Shown here: positions 44,289 to 52,105 of the stretch, piece after piece
How the letters are laid out: each line of letters opens with the position of its first letter
Numbering within the stretch: position 1 is the stretch's first letter
Assembly: GCF_019091455.1 (NCBI RefSeq)
Contig: NZ_JAGXJN010000016.1
Span: forward strand, 1-64,000
Direction: 5' to 3'
Length of the DNA: 64,000 nucleotides
Origin: Chitinophaga sp. GbtcB8
GTDB taxonomy: Bacteria > Bacteroidota > Bacteroidia > Chitinophagales > Chitinophagaceae
Position numbers and translations under genes: made by a program
The notes under the pieces: generated by a model
The model's database searches: none
What the model saw: the letters and a program-made list of their open reading frames with translations, nothing else
What the model was told of the DNA's origin: nothing

Positions 44289-44324
44289 AACGGGAGCCGT
44301 ACCAAATGCAGTACAGCTCCCGTT
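44289..44324 (-). terminator. rho-independent terminator of the azoreductase gene
   Basis: On the minus strand the arms 44311-44324 and 44289-44302 pair over 14 bases with one G-U pair and an 8-base loop, then TTCTTATTTT. The full pairing on that strand shows it serves the azoreductase, which ends 34 bases upstream. The plus strand also has TTTT after the stem. Confidence 0.85.
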
Positions 44325-44357
44325 TTCAGCCAGTTATTCCTTATCTTTTAAAATACT

Positions 44358-44957
44358 TTATACGGCCACACTTTCAATTCCTTTCTGCAGCGCAACATCC
44401 TGCACACCAGGAACGCTAAAACCTTCTGCACGGAAAACAGTAATATCTGTTAACCCAATAAAGCCCAGGATATGCCGCAGGTAAGGCTCTGCAAAATCCC
44501 ATGATTTATAAGGCCCGTCAGAGAAAACACCGCCGGATGCAATGGCCAGGTACACTTTTTTGTTCTTCACCAATCCTTCCGGACGGCCATCTACAACCGT
44601 AAAAGTTTTACGTGAGCGCACAATATGATCAATCCAGGCTTTCAGCGCAGAGGGAATACTGAAATTATAAATTGGCACCCCTATCACCAGGATGTCTGCT
44701 TCTTCAATTTCACGAATGGCTTGTTCCGAATGCGTTATTGCCAGCCGGTATTCCGGGGAATTATTTCCCTCCGGCGCATAAAAAGCAGTCAGATGGGATT
44801 CTTCCAGGTGAGGATACTTATCTGCAACCAGGTCCCTTACGGTTACGGTGCTCTCCGGGTAACGTGCCTGCAGCTTGTCTATGATCTCCTGTTGCAGCCG
44901 CATGCTGTTGGAAGCTTTGCCCCGGGCGCTTGAGATGACGTTTAATATTTTCTTCAT
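44358..44957 (-). CDS. azoR: FMN-dependent NADH-azoreductase
   Basis: This 199-residue flavodoxin-like enzyme reduces azo compounds and quinones with NADH. The FMN phosphate loop is seen in VISSARGKASNSMRLQQ, the family motif in PIYNFSIPSALKAWIDHIVRS, and the second FMN region in AIASGGVFSDG. Length is standard. It stands alone with its own terminator, and its upstream region has a perfect -7 element flanked by inverted repeats, which suggests control by a repressor sensing the substrate. No such regulator is encoded beside it. Confidence 0.94.
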   Translation of the reverse strand: MKKILNVISSARGKASNSMRLQQEIIDKLQARYPESTVTVRDLVADKYPHLEESHLTAFYAPEGNNSPEYRLAITHSEQAIREIEEADILVIGVPIYNFSIPSALKAWIDHIVRSRKTFTVVDGRPEGLVKNKKVYLAIASGGVFSDGPYKSWDFAEPYLRHILGFIGLTDITVFRAEGFSVPGVQDVALQKGIESVAV

Positions 44958-44960
44958 GTT

Positions 44961-44994
44961 GTAAACAGTTTTGCTAATTGTGTTTACAAAATTA
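44961..44994 (-). promoter_or_regulatory. azoR promoter with overlapping GTAAACA inverted repeat
   Basis: On the minus strand TAATTTTG (44987-44994) matches the -7 consensus TAnnTTTG exactly, 30 bases before the ATG. GTAAACA (44961-44967) and TGTTTAC (44981-44987) are perfect complements 13 bases apart and touch the -7 element, as a repressor site would. Confidence 0.5.
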
Positions 44995-45056
44995 GGTTAG
45001 CTTCATACTTGTAGGCGCATAGTATACCAAAGGTTAGCGCTAACCTTTGGGTTAGC
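44995..45056. promoter_or_regulatory. GGTTAGC operator-like cluster with 24-base perfect palindrome
   Basis: A perfect 24-base palindrome lies at 45027-45050 (half-site CCAAAGGTTAGC). The word GGTTAGC occurs four times in 62 bases: 44995-45001, 45032-45038, inverted at 45039-45045, and 45050-45056. It lies upstream of azoR and just past the stop of the neighbouring barrel protein gene. It has no T run on either side, so a protein-binding site is more likely than a terminator. Confidence 0.6.
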
Positions 45057-45062
45057 TGGCAG

Positions 45063-47462
45063 TTACATCTGTACTCTTTTTTCTACATCCCCCACCCCGT
45101 TCTGCCGGTCCCTGGCGGCTTTGATCTGCTGCCGCCCAAACTTCCAGGAAAAACCAAGGCTTACACGGCGGCTCTCCCAGCGGTTTATCCAACGGATGGC
45201 AGAGGCATTCGTGTATATATCCGCATCATAGCGCTGCATATTAAATGGATCCTGCAGCGTGAAGCTGATCCGGCCTCTTTTATTGAACACCGGCTTACTG
45301 GCGCTTAAACGTCCGCCATAGTTAGCGCGCTGCCGCTCCTGGCCGGTTGGCGCCGCAGTGTTATAGAACATACTGATCATCAGCTTCAGGTTTTTAAATA
45401 CGGTGAAGGTGTTATCCAAACCGGTTTCTGCACCCCAGCTGCCATTGGTGAACTGGCTGCCTGGAATATCCGAACGGTATAACGCGTAACCTGCACCACC
45501 GTTAAAATCCATCTGCCACCATTTGGTAAGCGGCAAACTAATACTTACTGATAGATACCCGTAATCGCTGCTGCCCAGGTTAGCAAAGGTGGTGGTTTGT
45601 ATTTTCGTAAGGCTGTCCTGCTTAATAAGGCTAATGGCGCCTTTGCTGCCATGGCTATAATACAGGGTGGTCCACAGGAACTGCCGGAAACCATGCCTCA
45701 GCTCAAAAGTATTACTGTAAGCAGCATTCAGATAAGGATCGCCCACACTTTTATTATAGGGGTCAATGGCTACCACAAAGGGATTCAGGGAATTGTACGA
45801 AGGCCGGTCTATACGCCTGGAATAGCTGAAGGTAAGCTGGTTATTATTATTTATTTGCCTCATCACATTCAGCGATGGAAAAAAACCTGCATACCTGCGT
45901 TGCACCTTTTGCCCCAGCGTCAGAGAATTACCGGTTGCATCTGTTCTTTCTGCCCGCAGCCCTGCCTGCAGGGTCCATTGTTTCCACTCCTTTACCACGG
46001 TTATATATACTGCCTGGATATGTTCTGTATATTCAAAATGATTAGAGCGGTTCAGGTCCGGCTCCCAAACCTGCTGCAGCAAAGAATCATAGCGGATGTC
46101 ATTATCGGTGCTTACCCTGCTGATCTTAAAACCGGTTTCTATGCGGAAGGTTTTGTTAAAGTACTTTACATAATCAGTCTTTAGCGACAGCACCCTTATG
46201 GCTACCGGCATGGCGCTCCGGATCTCTGCAATCTGTGTAGCCTGGCCTTTTTCGCCGGCACGGTCCCAGTTCAGGATGTTATCGTAGGCTGTTTTATCAT
46301 AGCGGGAAAGATCAGCATCCAGGTTAAAGGTGCTGCCCAGGGTATCTATCTCACGCAGAATGTTAAAGTTGTAAGAGAGGTTGTTCCAGCGGTCTTTTCC
46401 ATCTGCCTGCGCTACCAGGTAGCGCTTTTCCGAAGGATCATTATATACAGCTGTATTAGCATCTGTAATGGCGTTGGTGGCACTGATGTTACCATTCAGC
46501 AACATACCGATCGTTGTTTTGGCGTCAGGCTTATAATCAGCACCCAGCTTCCCGTAATGATAGTTGCCTATGGGATGCCAGTAGTTATCGTAATCAATAA
46601 AAGAGCCGTTGTTGATCACCGTGTTCAGCGTACGGTAATTGTAAGATTCTGAATACGAGTAACTATAATCGCTGAAAATGTTCAGCTTATTTTTCCGGTA
46701 GTTCATATTAACACCTGTGGAAGCCTTTGGATATTTACCCATGGACAGTGACGTATATGCGCCACCGTTTAAACCCTGCTGCACATTCTTCTTCAGGCGT
46801 ATGTTAATAATACCCGCGCTGCCGGCAGCATCATACCTGGATGAAGGATGCGTGATGATCTCAATTTTAGCAACAACATCTGCCGGCTGGTTCTTTAACC
46901 AGTTAGACAGGCTTTCGCCGGTAAGCACGGAGGGGCGGCCGTCTATCCAGATCTGCACACCGGGTTTACCCATCATCACTATGTTCCCGTACTGGTCCTG
47001 CCGCATACCCGGGGCATGGATCAGCAGGTCAAAGATCATATTGCCATGCGCCATTACGCTATTCTCCACATTCAGCACCAGCTTATCTATCTGCATTTCC
47101 ACATAAGGCTTTTGCGCATTTACAGCCACCTCTTTTAAAGTATGCTGCTGCATCAGCCGCAAGGTATCCAGCATTACCTGCCGGTGCAGGCTATCGGAGG
47201 TAAAGCTCCTGCTGTAGGTTTTGCCGGCGCCTGCTTGTGTTGCGGCCAGCAGGTAACTGCCATAAGGTACATTTTCCAGCGTAAAACGGCCCAGGGTATC
47301 GCATACCATTCCTTTAACCAATGAGCTGTCTGCCGCTTTCATCAAAACCACGGTAGCAAAGGCCGCCGGCCTGGCAGCAGCAGATACCTGCCCGGAAATA
47401 CGGGATTGGGCATATAGGCTAAATTGTAAAATGATGAACAGAGAAGTAAAAAGCAGTTTCAT
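45063..47462 (-). CDS. outer-membrane beta-barrel protein, TonB-dependent receptor-like
   Basis: This protein of about 799 residues has a signal peptide (LLFTSLFIILQFSLYAQ), a carboxypeptidase-regulatory-like domain (about residues 21-105, ISGQVSAAARPAAFATVVL), a plug-like region (VNAQKPYVEMQIDKLVLNVEN, IEIITHPSSRYDAAGSAGIINIRLKK) and a C-terminal barrel of the outer-membrane beta-barrel family (RIDRPSYNSLNPFV). Such proteins transport or bind unknown ligands and often sit beside LytS/LytTR systems, as here. The ATG at 47462 begins the signal peptide; the frame upstream starts only with TTG. The ligand is unknown. Confidence 0.9.
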   Translation of the reverse strand: MKLLFTSLFIILQFSLYAQSRISGQVSAAARPAAFATVVLMKAADSSLVKGMVCDTLGRFTLENVPYGSYLLAATQAGAGKTYSRSFTSDSLHRQVMLDTLRLMQQHTLKEVAVNAQKPYVEMQIDKLVLNVENSVMAHGNMIFDLLIHAPGMRQDQYGNIVMMGKPGVQIWIDGRPSVLTGESLSNWLKNQPADVVAKIEIITHPSSRYDAAGSAGIINIRLKKNVQQGLNGGAYTSLSMGKYPKASTGVNMNYRKNKLNIFSDYSYSYSESYNYRTLNTVINNGSFIDYDNYWHPIGNYHYGKLGADYKPDAKTTIGMLLNGNISATNAITDANTAVYNDPSEKRYLVAQADGKDRWNNLSYNFNILREIDTLGSTFNLDADLSRYDKTAYDNILNWDRAGEKGQATQIAEIRSAMPVAIRVLSLKTDYVKYFNKTFRIETGFKISRVSTDNDIRYDSLLQQVWEPDLNRSNHFEYTEHIQAVYITVVKEWKQWTLQAGLRAERTDATGNSLTLGQKVQRRYAGFFPSLNVMRQINNNNQLTFSYSRRIDRPSYNSLNPFVVAIDPYNKSVGDPYLNAAYSNTFELRHGFRQFLWTTLYYSHGSKGAISLIKQDSLTKIQTTTFANLGSSDYGYLSVSISLPLTKWWQMDFNGGAGYALYRSDIPGSQFTNGSWGAETGLDNTFTVFKNLKLMISMFYNTAAPTGQERQRANYGGRLSASKPVFNKRGRISFTLQDPFNMQRYDADIYTNASAIRWINRWESRRVSLGFSWKFGRQQIKAARDRQNGVGDVEKRVQM

Positions 47463-47517
47463 AAATCCTAAATTGAGACCCTGTAAAGATGCCTGCAAGC
47501 GGCCAGGCCTGCGACTT

Positions 47518-47572
47518 CAATTATACCAACCATCTCCCGGGCCCGACCAACCAGGGCCGGCCTGTTGGTCGG
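47518..47572. promoter_or_regulatory. divergent control region with 30-base near-palindrome
   Basis: CCGACCAA (47543-47550) pairs with TTGGTCGG (47565-47572), and inside CAGG pairs with CCTG, with one bulged C. On the minus strand TTG (47550-47548) and TATAATTG (47525-47518) are 22 bases apart, a plausible promoter for the barrel protein gene. The palindrome covers its -33 element, so a regulator bound there could control it. The LytTR protein encoded alongside is the obvious candidate. Confidence 0.5.
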
Positions 47573-47647
47573 ACAGAAAGGGTAGTTTGTCGAAGAAAGA
47601 GCAGGGCCAGGCAGCTTCCCGGTAACTTTGGGATCAATCATGGTATT

Positions 47648-48658
47648 ATGACAGATCAGCATAGAAAAATACTTTTCAGCTTATTGCTTTTTTTTGGGGT
47701 AACGGTCATGAACCTTTACCTGGACATTGATATTGATCTGGACCTTAGCATTTTCATGCTCTCTTTTACAGCGCTCAAACTGGCCAGCTTTTATGTCAAC
47801 TATAAATGGCTGCATCCCAGGCTGCTGGCAAAAAAAAGATATGCTGCATGGCTGCTGAGCGTTGCCCTGCTGGTGATCACCGTCGTCGCGCTCCGTTACC
47901 TGGTGGAAGAGGTATTATTCCTGCGCCTGTTTGGATTCCGGAATTATTTCCAGGAGCTTACTTATACCTTTTATTTCAAAGACAATTACCTTCGTTTTGG
48001 CGTATGGGTTATAATAGCCAGCCTGGTACGTTTTATAGAAAACTGGTACCACCTGCAGCGGCAGCAAAGAGAGCTGGAAAAACAACATTTCACCGCGGAG
48101 ATCTCCTTCCTGAAATCGCAGATCTACCCGCATTTCCTGTTCAACACCTTAAACAGCATTTACTCCCTCTCCTACCAGCAGTCAGAAAAAGCGCCGGCTG
48201 CCATCCTGAAGCTATCGGAGATCATGCGGTATATGCTGTATGATACGGAGGACAAACTTGTTCCGCTGGAAAAGGAGCTGCAATACCTGGACAATTTTGT
48301 AGCATTACAAAAAATGCGTTTTAAAGAAACCATCTATGCGGATCTGCTGGTGGAAGGCAATACGCAGCACCAGCAGATAGCGCCGCTGCTGCTGATCGCT
48401 TTTGTGGAAAATGCCTTTAAACACGGCGAGCTGCATAATGCCGCTGACCCGGTGCTTATACAGGTGAGCCTTGAACCGGACCTGCTGCAGCTTTATGTGC
48501 AGAACCGCATAAATGCGCAGGGAAAGGATCAAACAGGCGGCATTGGCATCACCAACATCAAACGCAGGCTGGAGCTGCTGTACCCCGGCCGGCATACATT
48601 AACGGTCAATAATAACGGAACGCATTACATTTGTGAACTTAAGCTGAAACTGGCCTAG
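47648..48658 (+). CDS. LytS-type sensor histidine kinase
   Basis: This 336-residue inner-membrane kinase starts at the ATG at 47648 (MTDQHRKILFSLLLFFG). Four hydrophobic segments fill residues 8-145, followed by a coiled linker (HLQRQQRELEKQH). The PF06580 kinase motif with the phosphorylated His is in YPHFLFNTLNSIYSL; the ATP-binding part shows FVENAFKHGEL and GGIGITNIKRRLELLYPG. It passes phosphate to the LytTR response regulator encoded 3 bases downstream. A TAACTTTG (47623-47630), matching the -7 consensus, lies just before the ATG. The sensed signal is unknown; the divergent barrel protein is a likely target. Confidence 0.93.
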   Translation: MTDQHRKILFSLLLFFGVTVMNLYLDIDIDLDLSIFMLSFTALKLASFYVNYKWLHPRLLAKKRYAAWLLSVALLVITVVALRYLVEEVLFLRLFGFRNYFQELTYTFYFKDNYLRFGVWVIIASLVRFIENWYHLQRQQRELEKQHFTAEISFLKSQIYPHFLFNTLNSIYSLSYQQSEKAPAAILKLSEIMRYMLYDTEDKLVPLEKELQYLDNFVALQKMRFKETIYADLLVEGNTQHQQIAPLLLIAFVENAFKHGELHNAADPVLIQVSLEPDLLQLYVQNRINAQGKDQTGGIGITNIKRRLELLYPGRHTLTVNNNGTHYICELKLKLA

Positions 48659-48661
48659 CCT

Positions 48662-49381
48662 ATGCAAAAATTACGCTGTATTGCAATAGATGATGAACTG
48701 CTGGCACTGGATGTGATAACCGATTACATTCATAAAACCCCTTTCCTGGAGCTGGTATACAGCACCAGCCAGGTGCTGGATGCCTTGCCCCTGGTGGAAA
48801 GCGGCGGGGCAGACCTGGTGTTCCTGGACATTCAAATGCCCCAGCTGAACGGCCTGCAGTTCATGAAGATCATTCATGGCAAAGCCCTTGTTATATTCAC
48901 TACCGCCTACCCGCAGTATGCGCTGGACGGTTATGAGCATGATGTGCTGGATTACCTGCTGAAACCTGTTGCCTACGAACGTTTTTATAAAGCTGCGCAA
49001 AAAGCGCTCAGCGCCCTACGCCCCAGCCAGCCCCTTGCACCCTATGAAAAGCCTGCAGCAGAACTGCCCAATTTTATTTTTGTGAAAACCGATAATAAAA
49101 TGGTAAAGGTGCAGCTATCAGAGATCCTGTTTGTGGAAGGCCTTAAAGATTATATTGCCATACAAACTACTGCTGAAAAGATCATTACCCTGCAGAATAT
49201 GAAACGCATGGAGAAGATACTGCCGGCGTCCAGGTTTGTGCGGGTGCATAAATCCTATATTGTTTCCCTGGAAAAAACAGATACTATTGAACGGAACCGC
49301 ATCTTCATCGGCGATCATGTAATACCGATCGGCGATACTTACCGGGAGCCTTTCTTCCAGCTTATTGAGGGGCGGGAATAG
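48662..49381 (+). CDS. LytTR-family response regulator
   Basis: This 239-residue regulator has a receiver domain (residues 4-115) with the phosphorylated Asp at about 56 in DLVFLDIQMPQLNG, a conserved Thr/Lys pair in IFTTAYPQYAL and YLLKPVAYERF, and a C-terminal LytTR DNA-binding domain (about 138-235; FVEGLKDYIAIQT, RVHKSYIVSLEK). It is the partner of the LytS kinase just upstream. Its TAG stop at 49379-49381 directly abuts the stop of the convergent lanthipeptide adaptor gene. Control of the lanthipeptide cluster is possible but there is no direct evidence. Confidence 0.94.
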   Translation: MQKLRCIAIDDELLALDVITDYIHKTPFLELVYSTSQVLDALPLVESGGADLVFLDIQMPQLNGLQFMKIIHGKALVIFTTAYPQYALDGYEHDVLDYLLKPVAYERFYKAAQKALSALRPSQPLAPYEKPAAELPNFIFVKTDNKMVKVQLSEILFVEGLKDYIAIQTTAEKIITLQNMKRMEKILPASRFVRVHKSYIVSLEKTDTIERNRIFIGDHVIPIGDTYREPFFQLIEGRE

Positions 49382-49912
49382 CTATTTCATTTCCCATAAC
49401 TTACCAAATAACCGCGCTGCTATGCTTTTATCCTCTGTTGTAATTTCGGCGGCGCCATCCAGCTGCGGATGGGGCGGAATCTCTTTACCAGCGCTGGTAA
49501 CCCGGCCATGCGTTAACTGTATATCCGCATAAAATCCGGCTCCGGTTTTAGCAGCATATATACCGGTTACAGTACCCTGCAGCATTCCAAACTCCTCCTG
49601 CGGATACGCTGTGAGCTTTATCAATACCTGCTGACCGTTTTTTACTTTCCAGGCAGCTGCTGCCGGAATGTTAGCTGTAGCCAGCTGTTGCCTGACCACT
49701 ACAGGCGCTGCTACAATCTCCGGGTAATGAAAGAACCAGGCACCTGCCAATGCTGCTGCTGTTAACAGCGCCACCAGGTAAATACCAATGCGGATGATCC
49801 AGGGCGGCATTTTCCCCATGATCTCCTGTACGACTTCACTCCGCACCTCTTCCAGGGAGTGATGAGTGGCATGGCCATTTAACGGGGTGGTATGTTGTTG
49901 CGTATCTGGCAT
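49382..49912 (-). CDS. very short HlyD-like membrane adaptor of the lanthipeptide cluster
   Basis: This 176-residue protein has a cytoplasmic N-tail (LEEVRSEVVQEIMGKMPPW), one membrane helix (about residues 39-61, IIRIGIYLVALLTAAALAGAWFF shortened here to its core), and a periplasmic beta domain like the barrel of HlyD-type adaptors (IVAAPVVVRQQ, VKNGQQVLIKLTAYPQEEFG, GTVTGIY). It lacks the long coiled-coil hairpin and lipoyl halves that make adaptors of this class about 400 residues. It is not cut by an obvious frameshift: the frame is intact with its own stop. Its gene begins 6 bases after the exporter stop, the last of the operon. It probably assists the ABC exporter. Confidence 0.75.
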   Translation of the reverse strand: MPDTQQHTTPLNGHATHHSLEEVRSEVVQEIMGKMPPWIIRIGIYLVALLTAAALAGAWFFHYPEIVAAPVVVRQQLATANIPAAAAWKVKNGQQVLIKLTAYPQEEFGMLQGTVTGIYAAKTGAGFYADIQLTHGRVTSAGKEIPPHPQLDGAAEITTEDKSIAARLFGKLWEMK

Positions 49913-49918
49913 GTTATA

Positions 49919-52105
49919 TTATCCTCCCAGCTCCAATTGATTTTTTACCAGCTCAAAATAATTTCCCTTTTGTGCGGTAAGGGCGGCATGCGTTCCTACT
50001 TCTACGATCTCGCCTTTTTCCAGCACTACGATCTGGTCTGCATGTTTTACCGTGCTTAACCTGTGTGCGATCACCACTACTGTTTTTCCTTCAAAAAGCG
50101 CTTCCAGGTTACGCATAATAATGCTTTCATTGTTGGCATCCAGCGCGCTGGTAGCTTCATCAAAAAATAGGTAACGGGGATTTTTATAAATGGCGCGCGC
50201 AATTTGTATACGCTGTTTTTGTCCTGCGCTGATGCCGCCGCCTGCATTTCCGATCTTGGTCTGGTAACCCAGTGGCAGCTCTTCAATAAAACCGCGTATG
50301 TTGGCTGCTTCCGCCGCATGTATTAATTTATGCTTGTCAGGTTTTTCATCACTGATAGCAATGTTCTTTGCAATAGAACCTGAAAAAATAAAACCATCCT
50401 GCATTACATTGCCGCACTGCCTCCGCCACCAGCGGGGCGATATTTCCTGTAAACGCCTGTTGCCCACCCATACCTGCCCTGCACCAGGCTCATAGAACTG
50501 CAGCAGCAATTTCAGCAGGGTGGTTTTACCGCTGCCGCTGGTGCCCACAATAGCGGTCACCTTTCCTTCCGGTATCACCAGGTTAATGTTCTTTAAAATA
50601 AAAGGGGATTGTTTTGCCCCGTACTGGAAGGATACATTTTCCAGGCGTATTCCGCCATTGCCTGCCGGCAGCGCTTCCTGGCCGGGCTTTTCTTCATTCT
50701 GCCGGTTATGAATTTCGCCTAAGCGGTCCAGGCTCATTTTAGCATCCTGGGCGGATTGTATAAAGGTTAACAGCTGATCCAGGGGGCTGTTCATCTGTCC
50801 TATGATGTAGCTCACAGATAACATCATGCCCAGCGTAAGATGCCCGTTCATGACTTCCCGGGCAGTTATAAAAGAGATCAGGATATTCTTCAGCTGGTGA
50901 AAAAAAACCGAACCAAGCTGCTGGTATTGCCCTAATGCCAGGTTCTTTACATTCACTTTAAAAAGCCCTGCCTGCACCTGTTCCCACTCCCAGCGCCGGG
51001 CTGTTTCGCAATTATTTAATTTGATCTCCTGCATGCCGGTGATCAGCTCAAATAAAATATTCTCGTTCTCACTCATGCGCTGAAACCGTTTATAGTCCAG
51101 CGCTTTACGGCGCCGCAGGAAAAAGAATATCCAGCCAATAGCAGCGGCGCTGAACAGCACAAACACCAGCAATATCTTCAGGCTGTACACGGCCAGCACC
51201 GCGGTAAACACCAACAGGTTCACAAAAGAAAAAAGAGTGGACAGTGTAGTACCGGTCAGGAAATTCTGTATACGGGTATGGTCGCCTATGCGCTGGTGAA
51301 TGTCGCCGATCATTTTTGTATCAAAAAAACGGATGGGCAGCTTCATTAGCTTGATCAGGAAATCGGAAATAATGTGAATGTTGATACGGCTGTTCATGTG
51401 CAGCAGGATCCAGCTGCGGATCATTTCAATGGCGGTGGAGCCTGCAAATAATAAGAGCTGGGATACCAGCACCAGGTATACGAAACCTGTGTTATTACGG
51501 TTAATGCCGTAGTCTACCAAACTTTGGGTAAGAAAAGGCAGGATCAGTGACAGCACGCTTGCCACCAGCACGCTTAAAAATAACTGGACAATATATTTGC
51601 GATAGGGTTTTATGTAATTGAACAGGAAACGGAAACCGGTGGCGGTTTCCCTCATGGCTTCCTTTTGGTAAAAGGCCGCGGTAGGTTCCAGCATCAGGAT
51701 GGCGCCGGTGTTACTGTTTCCCTGCCAGCATTCAAGAAAGGTTTCTTTGTCCACCTTTACCAATCCATGCCCCGGATCAGCCACCAGGATCTTATCCCGT
51801 TTTTTATGCCGGTTATATTCCTGCGGGGGTAATACTACAAAATGCTGCTGGTTCCAATGGAGTATGCAGGGCAGGTCTACCTGCTCATCCAGCTGCTCAA
51901 AGGTGATGCGCACTGCATTGGTACGGAAGCCTATTTTTTCAGCTGCCTCGCTAATACCCAGTAAGCTCACACCTTCCCGGGTAATGCTTGCCTGCTGCCG
52001 CAGGTATTCCAGCGAATAACTGCGGCCATAGTGGCGGGCTACCATGCGCAGGCAGGTAGGTCCGCAATCCATAGCATCCATCTGTTTATAGAAAAAGAAT
52101 CCCAT
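49919..52105 (-). CDS. lanT: C39-peptidase ABC exporter (LanT type)
   Basis: This 728-residue inner-membrane protein cuts the leader of the precursor and exports the product. The N-terminal C39 peptidase has catalytic Cys14 in DAMDCGPTC, His88 in QQHFVVL and Asp110 in VADPGHG. The membrane domain spans about residues 160-440. The ATPase (about 480-725) has Walker A GTSGSGKTTL, the signature GGGISAGQKQR, Walker B YLFFDEATSALD and an H-loop in VIAHRLSTV. The Gly-Gly site of the precursor is the expected cleavage point. The start overlaps the LanB stop region, showing translational coupling. Confidence 0.95.
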   Translation of the reverse strand: MGFFFYKQMDAMDCGPTCLRMVARHYGRSYSLEYLRQQASITREGVSLLGISEAAEKIGFRTNAVRITFEQLDEQVDLPCILHWNQQHFVVLPPQEYNRHKKRDKILVADPGHGLVKVDKETFLECWQGNSNTGAILMLEPTAAFYQKEAMRETATGFRFLFNYIKPYRKYIVQLFLSVLVASVLSLILPFLTQSLVDYGINRNNTGFVYLVLVSQLLLFAGSTAIEMIRSWILLHMNSRINIHIISDFLIKLMKLPIRFFDTKMIGDIHQRIGDHTRIQNFLTGTTLSTLFSFVNLLVFTAVLAVYSLKILLVFVLFSAAAIGWIFFFLRRRKALDYKRFQRMSENENILFELITGMQEIKLNNCETARRWEWEQVQAGLFKVNVKNLALGQYQQLGSVFFHQLKNILISFITAREVMNGHLTLGMMLSVSYIIGQMNSPLDQLLTFIQSAQDAKMSLDRLGEIHNRQNEEKPGQEALPAGNGGIRLENVSFQYGAKQSPFILKNINLVIPEGKVTAIVGTSGSGKTTLLKLLLQFYEPGAGQVWVGNRRLQEISPRWWRRQCGNVMQDGFIFSGSIAKNIAISDEKPDKHKLIHAAEAANIRGFIEELPLGYQTKIGNAGGGISAGQKQRIQIARAIYKNPRYLFFDEATSALDANNESIIMRNLEALFEGKTVVVIAHRLSTVKHADQIVVLEKGEIVEVGTHAALTAQKGNYFELVKNQLELGG

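Noticed and set aside
45027..45050. The 24-base palindrome as terminator of the barrel protein gene
   Set aside because: There is no T run on either strand, and extra GGTTAGC half-sites lie outside the stem.
47648..49381. LytS/LytTR as the dedicated regulators of the lanthipeptide operon
   Set aside because: They are convergent with the operon and divergent from a barrel protein gene with a strong palindrome; that gene is the better target. A role in the cluster is possible but not supported.
49382..49912. Adaptor gene as a frameshifted full-length HlyD
   Set aside because: The frame is intact from a normal ATG 6 bases after the exporter stop, and the neighbouring DNA is fully occupied by other genes, so no lost coding part is visible.
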